Below are positions 21,920-31,873 of a stretch of DNA of 64,000 bases, one piece after another; position 1 is the first letter of the stretch; the number at the start of each line of letters is the position of its first letter. Origin of the DNA: Secundilactobacillus silagincola (GTDB lineage: Bacteria; Bacillota; Bacilli; Lactobacillales; Lactobacillaceae); contig NZ_BCMJ01000010.1 of NCBI RefSeq assembly GCF_002583405.1, positions 1-64,000 of the forward strand, read 5' to 3'. The translations under genes and the position numbers were made by a program. The notes beneath the pieces are model-generated. The model was given only the letters and a program-made list of their open reading frames with translations. It searched no databases and was not told the origin of the DNA.

Positions 21920-22991
21920 TAAGCTGTTCCATCTTTTGAGTTTGATCGTACAGAATCAAAGCATCAATGATATCATCTAAATCGCCATTCATAATTTTGT
22001 CGAGTTTGTTCAACGTTAAGCCGATTCGATGATCAGTCACCCGGTTTTGAGGATAGTTATAAGTCCTGATTCGTTCTGAACGATCCCCTGTCCCCACAGC
22101 TGACTTACGTTTCTCGTCATACGCACTTTCTTCTTGTTCGTGATAGTAATTATAAACACGAGCACGCAAAATTTTCATTGCTTTAGCACGGTTTTGCTGT
22201 TGTGAACGTTCATCTTGCATCGCAACCACGATACCAGTTGGTAAGTGGGTCATTCGCACGGCAGAACTGGTCTTGTTAATATGTTGCCCACCAGCACCAG
22301 ATGAACGGTAAACATCGGTTCGAATATCTTTTGGATCAATATCGATATCAACGTCTTCAGCTTCTGGCATAACACCAACAGTAGCCGTTGAAGTATGCAG
22401 CCGACCAGCTGACTCGGTAACGGGAACCCGCTGTACCCGGTGAGCACCACTCTCGTACTTCAGCTTGGAGTAAACTTTATCACCGCTGATCAGCATAACG
22501 ATTTCCTTAAAACCACCGACTTCAGTTTCGTTCTTATCAACAACTTCAACCTTCCACCCCTGCTTTTCAGCGTAGCGTGAATACATATCAAAAAGATCAG
22601 CAGCAAATAAACTGGCTTCGTCACCACCAGCTGCACCGTGAATTTCCATCACAATGTTTTTATCATCGTTAGGATCTTTAGGCAACAGCAAAATTCGAAT
22701 CTGATCTTCCAGCTTCTCTTTTTGAGTTTCCAAGTCTTTGAGTTCATCTTTGACCATACTGTTCATATCGTCATCAAGTTTTTCATGAAGCATTTCATTA
22801 TCTTCATTGATCTGACTAGTGATTTTTTGGTATTTCCGGTAGGCTTCAACCGTTTCTCTCAAGTCAGCTTCTTCTTTAGATAATTCCATAAAACGCCGGG
22901 TATCAGCAATAATCTCAGGATCACTGATCAGTTCGTTGAGTTCATCATAACGATCAACCAGCGCCTGTAATCTATCAAACATTTGGTCCAT
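21912..22991 (-). CDS. prfA: Peptide chain release factor 1
   Basis: Reads UAA and UAG stop codons and triggers peptide release. The GGQ motif lies in GAGGQHIN and the codon-recognition tripeptide is PVT (RVPVTES), an accepted variant of PAT. 359 residues, full length. Lies between tdk and prmC. Confidence 0.96.
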   Translation of the reverse strand: MDQMFDRLQALVDRYDELNELISDPEIIADTRRFMELSKEEADLRETVEAYRKYQKITSQINEDNEMLHEKLDDDMNSMVKDELKDLETQKEKLEDQIRILLLPKDPNDDKNIVMEIHGAAGGDEASLFAADLFDMYSRYAEKQGWKVEVVDKNETEVGGFKEIVMLISGDKVYSKLKYESGAHRVQRVPVTESAGRLHTSTATVGVMPEAEDVDIDIDPKDIRTDVYRSSGAGGQHINKTSSAVRMTHLPTGIVVAMQDERSQQQNRAKAMKILRARVYNYYHEQEESAYDEKRKSAVGTGDRSERIRTYNYPQNRVTDHRIGLTLNKLDKIMNGDLDDIIDALILYDQTQKMEQLNE

Positions 22992-23001
22992 TTTAACTCT
23001 C

Positions 23002-23589
23002 CTATTCTTCGCCTAACATATCCATTGGTGGATTATAGTAGTGCCTTCTGCAGACGGGATAATATGATTCGTTGCCACCGATTTGAATCTGTTCGCCTTC
23101 GTAAACCGGTTTATTATCATGAAAACGCAGATTCATCGTGGCTTTTTTAGCGCAGAACCAGCAGATTGTTTTCATTTCTTCGAGTTTATCGGCATACAGT
23201 AACAAATATTTAGAGCCTTCAAACAGCTCATTGCGGAAATCGTTTTTCAATCCAAAAGCCATCACAGGAATCTTAAGCTCATCCACGATCTTAGCCAGCT
23301 CAAACACGTGAGCTTTAGTTAAAAATTGAGCTTCATCGATCAACACGCAATTAGCTTTAGAATTGATTTTCTCAACCATTTTGAAGATATCATCATCATG
23401 AAAAATCGGCACTGCCTCACGCTCTAAGCCAATGCGGCTTGATACTAAGCCTACACCTGAACGATTGTCCGTCCCGCTAGTCATAATAATAACTGGCTTA
23501 TTCTGTTCTTCATAATTATGTGCTACCTTCAAAATTTCAATGGTTTTACCACTGTTCATAGCGCCGTACTTAAAAAATAACTGTGCCAA
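23002..23589 (-). CDS. tdk: Thymidine kinase
   Basis: Phosphorylates thymidine in nucleotide salvage. P-loop GAMNSGKT (9-16), DEAQF catalytic segment, and zinc-binding cysteines CWFC and the CRRHY region fit the type II bacterial family, 195 residues. Starts a four-gene minus-strand group; ten bases separate it from prfA. Confidence 0.95.
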   Translation of the reverse strand: MAQLFFKYGAMNSGKTIEILKVAHNYEEQNKPVIIMTSGTDNRSGVGLVSSRIGLEREAVPIFHDDDIFKMVEKINSKANCVLIDEAQFLTKAHVFELAKIVDELKIPVMAFGLKNDFRNELFEGSKYLLLYADKLEEMKTICWFCAKKATMNLRFHDNKPVYEGEQIQIGGNESYYPVCRRHYYNPPMDMLGEE

Positions 23590-23722
23590 TAGTCTCAGTC
23601 TCCACTCTTCGCAAATTTCTCATCTATTATAGCGGATTTAGCGTTAAAATTCACCCTCTCCTCATGGATATTCCAAAGTGAAATCGTTTTTTTGATTAAA
23701 TCAGCATTGGTTCACCGCTTAT

Positions 23723-23750
23723 TTGCCGGAAACATGGTAGAATATATGCT
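23723..23750 (+). promoter_or_regulatory. Promoter of murT-gatD
   Basis: TTGCCG at 23723-23728, a 16-nt spacer and TATGCT at 23745-23750. A start near 23757 excludes the upstream GTG (23753) as the murT start. Confidence 0.55.
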
Positions 23751-23818
23751 TAGTGAAATTGAAAAATATAGTTTCTGCTGTCACTAAATGTGGCCACGCA
23801 GGACAAGGAGCGAGAATA

Positions 23819-25168
23819 ATGACTTTACGAAGTAACGTAGCTGCCTTCGCTGGCAGATCCTCATATTGGTTCCTGCATACATTTATGAAGGGTGGCAGTT
23901 CACTGCCTGGCAAAATCACCACAAAAATCGACCCAGAGATTCTCAAGCATCTGGGACAAAACTACGACGTCATCGTCATTACTGGGACAAACGGTAAAAC
24001 GTTGACGACCGCTTTAACGGTTCGCGTTTTAAAACAAAAATACAGCAACATTTTAACCAATCCTACAGGTTCCAACATGGAACAAGGTATTGTGACAACT
24101 TTTCTTCGAGCACCTAAAGTTAAGGGTGCACGACCAATTGCCGTACTGGAAGTCGACGAAGCTAACGTTATCAAAGTGACTAGGTACATCAAACCTAAGG
24201 CGTTCGTCTTCACCAACATCTTCCGTGATCAAATGGACCGCTATGGTGAAATTTACACTACCTATCAAAAAATCATTGACGGTGTTGCGTTAGCACCTGA
24301 AGCAACGATTATTGCTAACGGTGATGCGCCAATCTTCCACTCAAAAAACTTACCGAATCCGATTCTCTATTACGGTTTCAAGAACCAAGAGGAAAAAGAC
24401 ATTAAAGCCAAGCCAAATACGGACGGCGTTTTATGTCCTAACTGCCAACATATCCTACACTATCGCTATCTAACTTACAGTAATTTGGGTAAATACTTCT
24501 GTCCGAACTGCGGTTTTGAACGTCCTGAACTTAAATTTGCGGTCACTCAAATTGCTGACCTCACACCCACTAGTTCTCAATTCGAAGTTGATGGTCACGC
24601 GATGAAAATTGAAATTGGTGGTCTGTATAATATTTATAACGCACTGGCAGCTTACGCAGTTGGTCGTTTTCTCGGCGTCACACCCGAACAAATTGATACA
24701 GCATTCAGTGAAGATAAAAAAGTCTTTGGCCGTCAAGAAGTGATTAATTTAGACGGCAAGCAAGTTACCTTGATTTTAGTCAAGAACCCAGTGGGACTCA
24801 ACCAAGTGTTGGATATGATTGCGACCGACAAAAAGCCGTTTTCATTTGTCGGCCTGCTGAACGCTAACTATGCTGATGGTATCGACACCAGTTGGATCTG
24901 GGACGGCAACTTTGAAAAACTACCACAATTAAACATTCCGGCTTACATCACTGGGGGCGAGCGGTACAAAGACATCACCTTCCGCCTAAAGGTTGCTGGT
25001 GTTCCCGATAATATCCACCAAGTAGTACCAGAACTAAAGGACGTTGTGGAAAAAATTAAGACTTTACCAACCGAGCACGTTTATGTTTTGGCAACTTACA
25101 CAGCTGTGTTACAATTACGGAAATTATTAGCCGATCAGGGCTATATCAAGGAGGGTATGGGAGCATGA
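23819..25168 (+). CDS. murT: Lipid II isoglutaminyl synthase, ligase subunit MurT
   Basis: With GatD it amidates alpha-carboxyl D-Glu of lipid II to D-isoglutamine. The Mur-ligase P-loop GTNGKT is at 56-61; a zinc ribbon formed by Cys206/209 and Cys228/231 interrupts the central domain; a C-terminal DUF1727-type domain follows. The start is ATG 23819 with AAGGAG eight bases before it, giving 449 residues. It overlaps gatD by 4 bp. Confidence 0.94.
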   Translation: MTLRSNVAAFAGRSSYWFLHTFMKGGSSLPGKITTKIDPEILKHLGQNYDVIVITGTNGKTLTTALTVRVLKQKYSNILTNPTGSNMEQGIVTTFLRAPKVKGARPIAVLEVDEANVIKVTRYIKPKAFVFTNIFRDQMDRYGEIYTTYQKIIDGVALAPEATIIANGDAPIFHSKNLPNPILYYGFKNQEEKDIKAKPNTDGVLCPNCQHILHYRYLTYSNLGKYFCPNCGFERPELKFAVTQIADLTPTSSQFEVDGHAMKIEIGGLYNIYNALAAYAVGRFLGVTPEQIDTAFSEDKKVFGRQEVINLDGKQVTLILVKNPVGLNQVLDMIATDKKPFSFVGLLNANYADGIDTSWIWDGNFEKLPQLNIPAYITGGERYKDITFRLKVAGVPDNIHQVVPELKDVVEKIKTLPTEHVYVLATYTAVLQLRKLLADQGYIKEGMGA

Positions 25169-25869
25169 CCTATGAATTAAATGTGGCTCACCTTTATGGC
25201 GACCTGATGAATACTTATGGTGATGTTGGCAATATCTTAGCTTTAAACTACTATGCTAAACAAATGGACGTCAAGTTGAACGTGAACGTTGTCAGTTTAG
25301 ATCAAGACTTTGATGCTGATCAATACGACTTAGCCTTTTTCGGCGGCGGTCAGGATTTTGAACAAGTGATTGTTTCAAAGGATATTCAGACTAAAAAACG
25401 GGCGTTAACTGATTTTATTGAAGATGGCGGCCCAGTGCTGGCCATTTGCGGTGGCTTCCAACTGTTAGGCCACTACTATGTTGATGCTAAGGGAGATAAA
25501 ATCCCCGGTATTGGTGCGCTTGATCACTACACCCTGTCACAGGATAATCACCGATTCATTGGTGACATCGTGATTAAAAACGAGGAAACTGGTGAAACTT
25601 ACCACGGCTTTGAAAATCATCAAGGTCGAACTTTCTTAGGCAAGGATGAACGACCATTAGGCAACGTCATCGAAGGTAAAGGTAATAACGGCGAAGATGG
25701 CACTGAAGGTGCGATTTACAAGAACGTTTTCTGTTCCTACTTCCACGGACCGATTTTGACCCGTAACGGTAATCTAGCTAAACGGCTGCTGGTGGCAGCA
25801 CTCAAGCGCAGCTACCCTGATGCCGATTTGAGTCAGCAAGAAGCCCTGCCGATTGCAGCAACTTTTTAG
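25165..25869 (+). CDS. gatD: Lipid II isoglutaminyl synthase, glutaminase subunit GatD
   Basis: Class I glutamine amidotransferase-like subunit that supplies ammonia to MurT. Nucleophile Cys95 lies in AICGGFQ and the catalytic His194 in YFHGPIL. 234 residues. Translationally coupled to murT and followed by a strong terminator. Confidence 0.94.
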   Translation: MTYELNVAHLYGDLMNTYGDVGNILALNYYAKQMDVKLNVNVVSLDQDFDADQYDLAFFGGGQDFEQVIVSKDIQTKKRALTDFIEDGGPVLAICGGFQLLGHYYVDAKGDKIPGIGALDHYTLSQDNHRFIGDIVIKNEETGETYHGFENHQGRTFLGKDERPLGNVIEGKGNNGEDGTEGAIYKNVFCSYFHGPILTRNGNLAKRLLVAALKRSYPDADLSQQEALPIAATF

Positions 25870-25886
25870 CATTAATAAAACCCATT

Positions 25887-25938
25887 AAAAAACATCATGA
25901 TTGATCAGCCAGCACGCTGAAATCATGATGTTTTTTGT
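25887..25938. terminator. Bidirectional terminator between gatD and the serine hydrolase gene
   Basis: A 16-bp perfect stem AAAAAACATCATGATT with its complement, A/T runs on both sides. It serves convergent genes. Confidence 0.85.
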
Positions 25939-25962
25939 TTTCACATTCCATAATTGAACTAT

Positions 25963-26985
25963 TTACTTTATAGTTACAAGACTGCTTTTCTCGCTTAAAT
26001 AGGTGTTAATAATGGCGTTTCTACGCGCCAAGAACGCTTCGTTAGGTGCCTTAGGATGAACGCGATTAGATAAGAACACCATCCCTTGATGGGTTTGTAA
26101 ATCTAACACCAAGCAAGTTCCAGTATAGCCGCTATGCCAGATGCAACGGTGCGGTGTCGGTAGTTTTGCGTCTAAAAGTGCCCAGCCAAATGACCGCCAT
26201 TGGTGATGCAGAGGCGTCTGATCATTTAGCAATTCAGCTTTTTGTCCAGTGGTTATTGGTAAATCGCTATTTTCCAGCATCGCCTTTTCAAAGATAATTA
26301 AATCGTTTAACGTGCTAAAGAGCCCTGCCGAACCGCAATGAGATTTCAACACAAACGCTTTAGGATCATGGACTACACCGCGAATAAGACTTCGGGTAGA
26401 CGATAGTTCAGTTGGCACACACTGCATTGGGTCAGCAGGCTGAAAAGTACTATCATTCATGCCTAATGGCTGCAAAACATTCTCAGTAATTAACGTTTGA
26501 ATGGGTTTGCCTAAAAGGACCTCAGCAATCCACCCCAAAAAGATGAAGTTGATATCCGAATACACCATTTTTTGTTCAAAATTCTCGCCCACATGCATCC
26601 CCAATAAAGCCTCATGCAGCTCGTTTGCACTGAGTTTATTCCGGTGCGGAATATAGCCCGTTATTCCTGAAGTGTGGGTCAGCAAATGTCTAACCGTTAC
26701 TCGAGTATCCTGCCAAGCTGGCAGGTAATCGTGAACCCTATCCGTTAGCGCAAGCTTTCCAGTAGCAATCAACTGTAAAATTACGTCCACGGTACCCACT
26801 ACCTTCGTTAGAGACGCCAAATCATACAGTTGATTGGGCTTTAAGGGCTCATAGCTTGGGACTAAGGCCTCAGCACCGTATAAGCCTGTTTGCACGTGCC
26901 GGTCATCAATAAAGGCGTAACTCACACCCGGAACCGTTCCGTCATTAACTAACTCGGTTATTGCTTGAACCGTTTTCTCATACAT
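25963..26985 (-). CDS. Serine hydrolase of the beta-lactamase/class C PBP family
   Basis: A 340-residue protein with the SxxK motif SLTK (58-61), a YSDIN motif (Y-x-N type) and HSGYTG replacing the KTG box, the pattern of the esterase/class C beta-lactamase family. No signal peptide is evident, so it is probably cytoplasmic. Substrate unknown; these enzymes act as esterases, peptidases or PBP4*-like proteins. A true beta-lactamase is unlikely. Confidence 0.82.
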   Translation of the reverse strand: MYEKTVQAITELVNDGTVPGVSYAFIDDRHVQTGLYGAEALVPSYEPLKPNQLYDLASLTKVVGTVDVILQLIATGKLALTDRVHDYLPAWQDTRVTVRHLLTHTSGITGYIPHRNKLSANELHEALLGMHVGENFEQKMVYSDINFIFLGWIAEVLLGKPIQTLITENVLQPLGMNDSTFQPADPMQCVPTELSSTRSLIRGVVHDPKAFVLKSHCGSAGLFSTLNDLIIFEKAMLENSDLPITTGQKAELLNDQTPLHHQWRSFGWALLDAKLPTPHRCIWHSGYTGTCLVLDLQTHQGMVFLSNRVHPKAPNEAFLARRNAIINTYLSEKSSLVTIK

Positions 26986-27028
26986 TTAAATTCCAGACTC
27001 CCTTACACACTTTTCTCTAGAATAACAT

Positions 27029-27070
27029 AAGGCCAGCAACTTCCTCAAAATTGGGAAAGCGACTGGCCTC
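27029..27070 (-). terminator. Possible terminator after bcaT
   Basis: Minus strand: imperfect 16-bp stem AGGCCAGTCGCTTTCC / GGAAGTTGCTGGCCTT followed by a short T-rich tail, 22 bp beyond the bcaT stop. Confidence 0.5.
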
Positions 27071-27092
27071 ATCTTTACTAAATCGATTAAAA

Positions 27093-28130
27093 TTAAAGTT
27101 CGACTTTTTGAATCCAACCTTCGGGCGCTTCAACGTCCCCAAATTGAATCCCAGTTAACGTATCATAAAGTTTTTGGGTGACTGGACCAACTTCAGTTTC
27201 GCTGTAAAAGACGTGAAGTTGCCCTTTATACTCGATACCGCCAATTGGCGCAATAACGGCTGCTGTACCCATGGCACCAGCCTCTGTAAAGCGATCAAGG
27301 TCGTCAATATAAACGTCGCCTTCTACCGGCTTCATTCCGAGGTTATGCTCCGCCAAATAAAGTAAGGAATACTTCGTGATACTTGGCAGGATTGAATCTG
27401 ATTTAGGGGTAACAAATTCATTGTTCTTAGTAATCCCAAAGAAGTTTGCTGACCCAGCCTCTTCAATCTTAGTGTGCGTTGCTGGATCGAGGTAAATCAC
27501 GTCGGAGAAACCTGCTTTATGAGCCTCGTCTCCGGGTAGCAAGCTACCACCGTAGTTACCACCAACCTTACTCTGACCAGTGCCGTGAGGAGCAGCGCGA
27601 TCATAATACGAAGTCGTGAAGTTAGTAGGTTTGACTCCACCCTTGTAATAGGCACCAACAGGCATCGCAAAGACCGTAAACAAATACTCTGGTGCAGGGT
27701 GAACCCCAATATTGGGACCGACACCAATCATCAATGGCCGCAAGTACAGCGTACCACCCGTCCCATACGGTGGAACGTAGTCAGCATTTGCTTTTACGAC
27801 TGATTTTACCGCTGCAATAAACTTATCCTCTGGAAATGGCGGCATTAACAAGCGTTCACAGCTCTTTTGCATCCGGGCAGCATTGCGATCCGGCCTAAAT
27901 AACTGAATATCGCCGTTTTTAGTCCGATAAGCTTTAAGCCCTTCAAAATCAGCTTGACCGTAATGTAATCCCGTTGAGCCTTCGCTGATATGTAACGTTG
28001 CATCTTCAGTGAGTTCACCGTCGTCCCATTCGCCGTCTTGATAGTGCGCTAAAAATCGATACGGCAGATCCATATAATTAAAGCCTAAATTTTGCCAATC
28101 AATTTCTGATGGTGCTGGTGCTTTTGCCAC
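27093..28130 (-). CDS. bcaT: Branched-chain amino acid aminotransferase
   Basis: PLP enzyme interconverting Val, Leu, Ile with their 2-oxo acids. The PLP lysine is Lys188 in SKVGGNYGG, and the class IV signature around EAGSANFFG is intact. 345 residues. Starts at GTG after AAGGAG. It stands alone; no ilv or leu genes lie nearby, consistent with amino acid catabolism or flavour metabolism rather than a biosynthetic operon. Confidence 0.93.
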   Translation of the reverse strand: MAKAPAPSEIDWQNLGFNYMDLPYRFLAHYQDGEWDDGELTEDATLHISEGSTGLHYGQADFEGLKAYRTKNGDIQLFRPDRNAARMQKSCERLLMPPFPEDKFIAAVKSVVKANADYVPPYGTGGTLYLRPLMIGVGPNIGVHPAPEYLFTVFAMPVGAYYKGGVKPTNFTTSYYDRAAPHGTGQSKVGGNYGGSLLPGDEAHKAGFSDVIYLDPATHTKIEEAGSANFFGITKNNEFVTPKSDSILPSITKYSLLYLAEHNLGMKPVEGDVYIDDLDRFTEAGAMGTAAVIAPIGGIEYKGQLHVFYSETEVGPVTQKLYDTLTGIQFGDVEAPEGWIQKVEL

Positions 28131-28330
28131 TTAAACCACTCCTTAGCAGATCTTATTAAAAATACATGAGCATTATTCTTTGATTTTAATAGATTGTAGG
28201 CTGATTCATTCAGGGTGTCAAGCACGCTAGCCATTCCACGATAACTTCCTAATCTCTTGCGACAAACTCCTACCATCTGCTACAATGTCAATGCGACAAA
28301 ACGCATATAGAGGGAAAAGAGGTTAATTAC

Positions 28331-28660
28331 TTGGCAAGTAATTCTGATTCAATTTATAACGTACTCACTTTTGTTCAGCGCCATCCAGACCGCGTGATCT
28401 TCAACCCGCGGGAGTACGCTAATACGGTGACTGTTGGCATTCCTGATAGTGTAAAGGTCTCTAATCCTGAAATTTATTTTCCGAGTGACCATCTAAGTGT
28501 CAATCTCTTAGCAGACTCATTCGTTGGTGAATATGGTGACCTGCTTAATCATTTCTATGAATTAACGAAACAATCAAAACCTGACTTTCGTGAAGTTTGG
28601 GTCACAACTAGCCATTTAAAACATCAGAATTTATATCTATTAGACCTTTCCTTTGAATAA
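28331..28660 (+). CDS. Conserved-looking hypothetical protein, 109 aa
   Basis: Not recognised. Soluble, mixed-charge protein without signal or membrane segment. It starts at TTG with AGAGG nine bases upstream and is preceded by a likely promoter (TTGCGA, 18 nt, TACAAT near 28256-28284). Diverges from bcaT. The complete transcription and translation signals support a real gene. Confidence 0.6.
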   Translation: MASNSDSIYNVLTFVQRHPDRVIFNPREYANTVTVGIPDSVKVSNPEIYFPSDHLSVNLLADSFVGEYGDLLNHFYELTKQSKPDFREVWVTTSHLKHQNLYLLDLSFE

Positions 28661-28674
28661 TGAGTATGCTCCCA

Positions 28675-28700
28675 AACTCGGTAGATTCCAGAATTTAACG
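28675..28700. repeat. Copy 1 of a short intergenic repeat
   Basis: Shares TAGATTCCAGA (28682-28692) with 51339-51349; flanking bases also resemble that copy and 47591-47621. It overlaps the left arm of the following hairpin. Confidence 0.35.
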
Positions 28701-28750
28701 CAAATAAACCCATTCCGGCAAATTTTGTCGGGATGGGTTTATTTGCGTTA
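28696..28750. terminator. Long hairpin between convergent genes
   Basis: A 20+ bp near-perfect inverted repeat (AACGCAAATAAACCCAT and complement) lies between the 109-aa gene and the minus-strand small membrane gene. T tracts are weak, but position suggests bidirectional termination. Confidence 0.55.
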
Positions 28751-28812
28751 ATAACCTTGTGGCATAACGCTCATTTTTGTCAATTTCAGCATCTCTAACA
28801 CGTACCGCACCT

Positions 28813-29016
28813 TTAATTAGAAAAAGCGTTGATAAGCCAGCTCCCTAGTAGTACGACAACGATGATCGCGAAAATACCAATGAATGACGATGCGAACGCT
28901 AAAATCAAACCGCCGATAATCAAAATTCCTAAAATTCGAAACAACCAGCCAAAAAGGCCAAGAAAAATCCGAAGGCCAAAGAAAATAATGAGACCTAATA
29001 CAATCATCGTTATCAT
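28813..29016 (-). CDS. Small hydrophobic membrane protein, 67 aa
   Basis: Two strongly hydrophobic segments (about residues 2-25 and 30-62) with few charges. AAGGA lies before its ATG. It lies 60 bp downstream of the cvpA-like gene. Overlapping frames of similar length are out-of-phase shadows. Function unknown. Confidence 0.6.
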   Translation of the reverse strand: MITMIVLGLIIFFGLRIFLGLFGWLFRILGILIIGGLILAFASSFIGIFAIIVVVLLGSWLINAFSN

Positions 29017-29075
29017 TCAACCCACTTCCTTCCTAATGACTTGGCAATACCCTTGAAATTTCTGTGATATCAATG

Positions 29076-29588
29076 TTAACTTCCGTGATGCTGCTGCCAA
29101 GACTGGATTAGCTGCTTGGACATCACTGGTGTATTTTTAACAATGTTTTGCGCAACGGGTGACGCCTGGTACTGAGACTGAATCCACTCATTTGGGAAGA
29201 GCAGTAAAATATTAAGCACCAAAAAAATGAGTAGGTATCGTACAATAAAGTTCAATGCAGCACCAATCAACGCATTAACTGAATGAATCAGCGGTAAACG
29301 TGTAATGAGGTTAAGATCCCGTCCAATGCGACGAATGACGGAATAAGCAAAACTAAACAACACGAAGAAAACAAGACCTGAGAGCATTCTCGGCACCGGA
29401 ACGGTTACCGAATTAGAAGAGGTAAACGCGTGGAACAAAAAGTTAGCCAATGTCTGACTGAAAATAGTTGCAACAACCCACGCAACAATGTAAGCCAGTA
29501 ATGAGATCACTACGGCTACGAAACCTCTCTGATAACCCGAAATTAAACCAAGAGCTAATATAATAATGATGCCCCAAGTAAAAATCAT
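29076..29588 (-). CDS. CvpA family membrane protein
   Basis: 170-residue protein with four hydrophobic segments and the N-terminal glycine-containing pattern GYQRGF typical of CvpA/colicin V production proteins. The start is ATG 29588 five bases after GGGGG; the longer GTG start lies within that ribosome site. Role in lactobacilli unknown, probably envelope related. Confidence 0.78.
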   Translation of the reverse strand: MIFTWGIIIILALGLISGYQRGFVAVVISLLAYIVAWVVATIFSQTLANFLFHAFTSSNSVTVPVPRMLSGLVFFVLFSFAYSVIRRIGRDLNLITRLPLIHSVNALIGAALNFIVRYLLIFLVLNILLLFPNEWIQSQYQASPVAQNIVKNTPVMSKQLIQSWQQHHGS

Positions 29589-29772
29589 AGCAACCCCCAC
29601 TTGTCAAAATTCTGTATAGACTACTTTAGCAAAAACACCGGAAAAATAACCCAATATTGTCAGAAAAAAATAAAAAATTAAACAATTTCATTTTTTATTA
29701 TCTGAATATAGAAAAACGATGACATTTGTATTTCCGGCATCTATTTCAGTGCCAATGAGACACATTTAAAAC

Positions 29773-29817
29773 AACAAAAAACCGTTATCGTTGAGATATG
29801 AATGTCAACAATAACGG
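29773..29817 (-). terminator. Terminator of tRNA-Gln
   Basis: Minus strand: stem CCGTTATTGTTGA / TCAACGATAACGG with one mismatch, then TTTTTTGTTGTTT. Confidence 0.85.
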
Positions 29818-29828
29818 ATAAAATAAGA

Positions 29829-29901
29829 TTGGGTATACTGGGCTCGAACCAGTAACTTACGGATTCAGAGTCCGCTGCCTTACCAATTTGGCGAATACCC
29901 A
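29829..29901 (-). tRNA. tRNA-Gln (anticodon CUG)
   Basis: A 73-nt cloverleaf: acceptor TGGGTAT / ATACCCA with discriminator A, D stem GCC/GGC, anticodon stem GCGGA/TCCGT with loop CTCTGAA (anticodon CTG, read CAG), T arm ACTGG-TTCGAGC-CCAGT. The U1-A72 pair is a glutamine identity feature. CCA is not encoded. Own promoter and terminator. Confidence 0.92.
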
Positions 29902-29922
29902 ATAACTATCTGACAAGATAAT

Positions 29923-29951
29923 AGTTTAGCGGTTTTTGAAATTATTGTCAA
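29923..29951 (-). promoter_or_regulatory. Promoter of tRNA-Gln
   Basis: Minus strand TTGACA (29946-29951), 17-nt spacer, TAAACT (29923-29928), ending 22 bp before the tRNA 5' end. Confidence 0.75.
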
Positions 29952-30019
29952 CCAGAAATGAGTAAATTACAGATAAAATGCATGATTAATAATCTCTAAC
30001 GAATATTCTATCAGATACA

Positions 30020-30048
30020 TTGACTTTTACCTTGAAATCGTGTAAATT
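30020..30048 (+). promoter_or_regulatory. Promoter of tRNA-Glu
   Basis: TTGACT (30020-30025), 17-nt spacer, TAAATT (30043-30048); about 45 bp before the tRNA. Confidence 0.7.
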
Positions 30049-30092
30049 AATATATTGTGTTAAGACATTTAAATAGGTGTCATTCATAACCT

Positions 30093-30165
30093 TGCCCGCT
30101 GGTCAAATTGGTTAAGACGTCGCCCTCTCAAGGCGGAGTTACGGGTTCGATCCCCGTGCGGGTGA
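30093..30165 (+). tRNA. tRNA-Glu (anticodon CUC)
   Basis: A 73-nt cloverleaf: D arm GTC/GAC, anticodon stem TCGCC/GGCGG with loop CTCTCAA (anticodon CTC, read GAG), T arm ACGGG-TTCGATC-CCCGT. The acceptor pairs TGCCCGC with GCGGGTG, so positions 1-72 and 2-71 are both wobble (U-G and G-U), unlike the usual G1-C72. CCA is not encoded. Confidence 0.88.
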
Positions 30166-30192
30166 TTTCTGGAACAACATAGAGAAATGAGC

Positions 30193-30235
30193 AAGCTTCA
30201 AAATGCCGTTAAACTGGCGTTTTGAAGCTTTTTTC
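30193..30235 (+). terminator. Terminator of tRNA-Glu
   Basis: Stem AAGCTTCAAAATGCC / GGCGTTTTGAAGCTT with one wobble and a T run, 28 bp after the tRNA. Confidence 0.85.
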
Positions 30236-30384
30236 TTTGCTTTAGTTCCCTCTGAAAGACATAGAAACACAAATAGTTTTGCATTTATTTTGCACTTTCA
30301 GGAATTATTGCCAAAATAATGCAAAATCTCATTTGGTTGGTAGCTAGCATTTATATTTTTAAATGTATAATAATAAAACCACTT

Positions 30385-30433
30385 AAAAAAATAGGTTTAA
30401 CCCAATTTCAATAATTGAGTCAAACCTATTTTT
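30385..30433 (-). terminator. Terminator of glcU-pgi
   Basis: Minus strand: AATAGGTTTGACTCAATT pairs with AATTGGGTTAAACCTATT apart from small mismatches, then a T run; 11 bp beyond the pgi stop. The 30236-30384 interval between terminators holds no supported gene. Confidence 0.8.
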
Positions 30434-30443
30434 AAGTCACACT

Positions 30444-31790
30444 TTAAAGTCGTTTGTTAAGCTTTTCGCCCAGTTCTTCAAAACCTGGTTTCCCAAGCAA
30501 TGCGAACATGTTAGTCTTGTAAGCTTCTACTCCGGGTTGGTTGAATGGGTTGATCCCATTAAGGTAACCTGAGATGGCTACAGCTACTTCAAAGAAGTAA
30601 ATCAGGTAGCCTAACGTATATTCTGACTGATCAGGAATATGAACACTCATGTTAGGAACGTTGCCATCAGTATGAGCTAACGTCACACCTTGGAAGGCTT
30701 TGGTGTTTGCAAAGTGCATAGTCTCACCTTCAAGGTACTTCAAACCATCAAGATTTTCGTCTTCTTTAGGAATATCGATATCATGGTTGGGCTTGTCAAC
30801 GAAGACAACAGTTTCCATCAAGTTACGAAGACCTTCTTGAATGTACTGGCCTAATGAATGCAAATCAGTTGAGAAGTTAGCAGATGAAGGATAGATCCCT
30901 TTCTCGCTCTTACCTTCTGATTCACCCATGAGTTGCTTCCACCATTCGGCAAAGTACTGCATATTAGGTTCGTAATTTTCTAGAAGCTCAGTAGTGAATC
31001 CTTTCCGGTACAAAATGTTCCGGTAAGCCGCATATTGATAAGCTTCGTTATTGTTAAGATCGGTATCAGTGTACGTATCCATGGCATCGGCAGCACCCAT
31101 CATAAGTTGATCGATATCTGCACCAGATGCAGCAATTGGTAATAATCCCACAGCAGTCAGGACTGAATAACGCCCCCCAACACCGTCTGGAATAACGAAG
31201 GTCTCGTAACCAGCAGCATCGGCTTCTTGCTTCAAGGCACCACGTTTTTTATCAGTTGTAGCGTAGATTCGAGCGTTTGCCCCGTCTTCACCATACTTTT
31301 TAACTAATAGTTCCTTAAAAATCCGGAAAGCGATTGAAGGTTCAGTAGTAGTTCCTGATTTAGAAATGACATTAACTGAGAAGTCACGATCGCCAATCAG
31401 CTTAATGAGGTCATGAACGTACGATGGACTCAGCGAGTTCCCAGCAAATAAGATCTGTGGTGTTTCACGCTGTGCATCCGGTAAATAGTTGTAAAACGTT
31501 TCATGGAGAAAATCAATGGCCATTTTTGCACCCAAATACGATCCGCCAATCCCAATTACAACTAATACCTTCGAATCAGACTGAATCTTCTTTGCAGCCG
31601 CCTTGATCCGAGCAAATTCTTCTTTGTCATAATCCTTAGGTAGGGTTAACCAATCACGAAAATCACTACCTGCGCCAGAACCCGTTCTTAATTCTTCGTC
31701 TGCAGCGTTAACTAACGCTTGCATTTCACCCAATTCATTGTCGTGAACAAACTTATCGAGTTTTGAAGCGTCAAAGGAAATGTGTGCCAT
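30444..31790 (-). CDS. pgi: Glucose-6-phosphate isomerase
   Basis: Interconverts glucose-6-P and fructose-6-P. 448 residues, the Gram-positive short form, with the family signatures around [16 protein letters not shown] and the C-terminal [10 protein letters not shown]. It lies 83 bp after glcU on the same strand, and may also have its own promoter (TATAAT at about 31824). Links imported glucose and amino-sugar-derived fructose-6-P. Confidence 0.96.
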   Translation of the reverse strand: MAHISFDASKLDKFVHDNELGEMQALVNAADEELRTGSGAGSDFRDWLTLPKDYDKEEFARIKAAAKKIQSDSKVLVVIGIGGSYLGAKMAIDFLHETFYNYLPDAQRETPQILFAGNSLSPSYVHDLIKLIGDRDFSVNVISKSGTTTEPSIAFRIFKELLVKKYGEDGANARIYATTDKKRGALKQEADAAGYETFVIPDGVGGRYSVLTAVGLLPIAASGADIDQLMMGAADAMDTYTDTDLNNNEAYQYAAYRNILYRKGFTTELLENYEPNMQYFAEWWKQLMGESEGKSEKGIYPSSANFSTDLHSLGQYIQEGLRNLMETVVFVDKPNHDIDIPKEDENLDGLKYLEGETMHFANTKAFQGVTLAHTDGNVPNMSVHIPDQSEYTLGYLIYFFEVAVAISGYLNGINPFNQPGVEAYKTNMFALLGKPGFEELGEKLNKRL

Positions 31791-31853
31791 CTAACTGTAC
31801 CTCACTTTTATTTTGATAAACCCCATTATAAACGATTCCGTCGAAAAAATAAA

Positions 31854-31865
31854 TGGACTATACCA
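31854..31865. promoter_or_regulatory. TGGTATAGTCCA dyad between glcU and pgi
   Basis: On the minus strand it reads TGGTATAGTCCA, resembling the nagB and glmS operator core. It also equals an extended -10 (TGG-TATAGT), so it may be promoter rather than operator. Confidence 0.3.
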
Positions 31866-31873
31866 CAATTTAA

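Noticed and set aside
23753-23818. Upstream GTG start for MurT
   Set aside because: It lies at or before the predicted transcription start and has no ribosome site; ATG 23819 has AAGGAG.
25963-26985. True beta-lactamase
   Set aside because: No signal peptide and HSG-type third motif; pattern fits esterase/PBP4*-like hydrolases.
28085-28276. Minus-strand open frame of 63 codons overlapping the bcaT start
   Set aside because: Overlaps bcaT in another frame, lacks a ribosome site and looks like random low-complexity sequence.
28817-29056. Alternative frames on both strands over the small membrane gene
   Set aside because: They are out-of-phase readings; only the 67-aa frame has a coherent membrane protein pattern and ribosome site.
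31854-31865. pgi-proximal TGGTATAGTCCA as a NagR operator
   Set aside because: Kept only as a low-confidence site because TGG-TATAGT also fits an extended -10 promoter; the same holds for 40123-40136.
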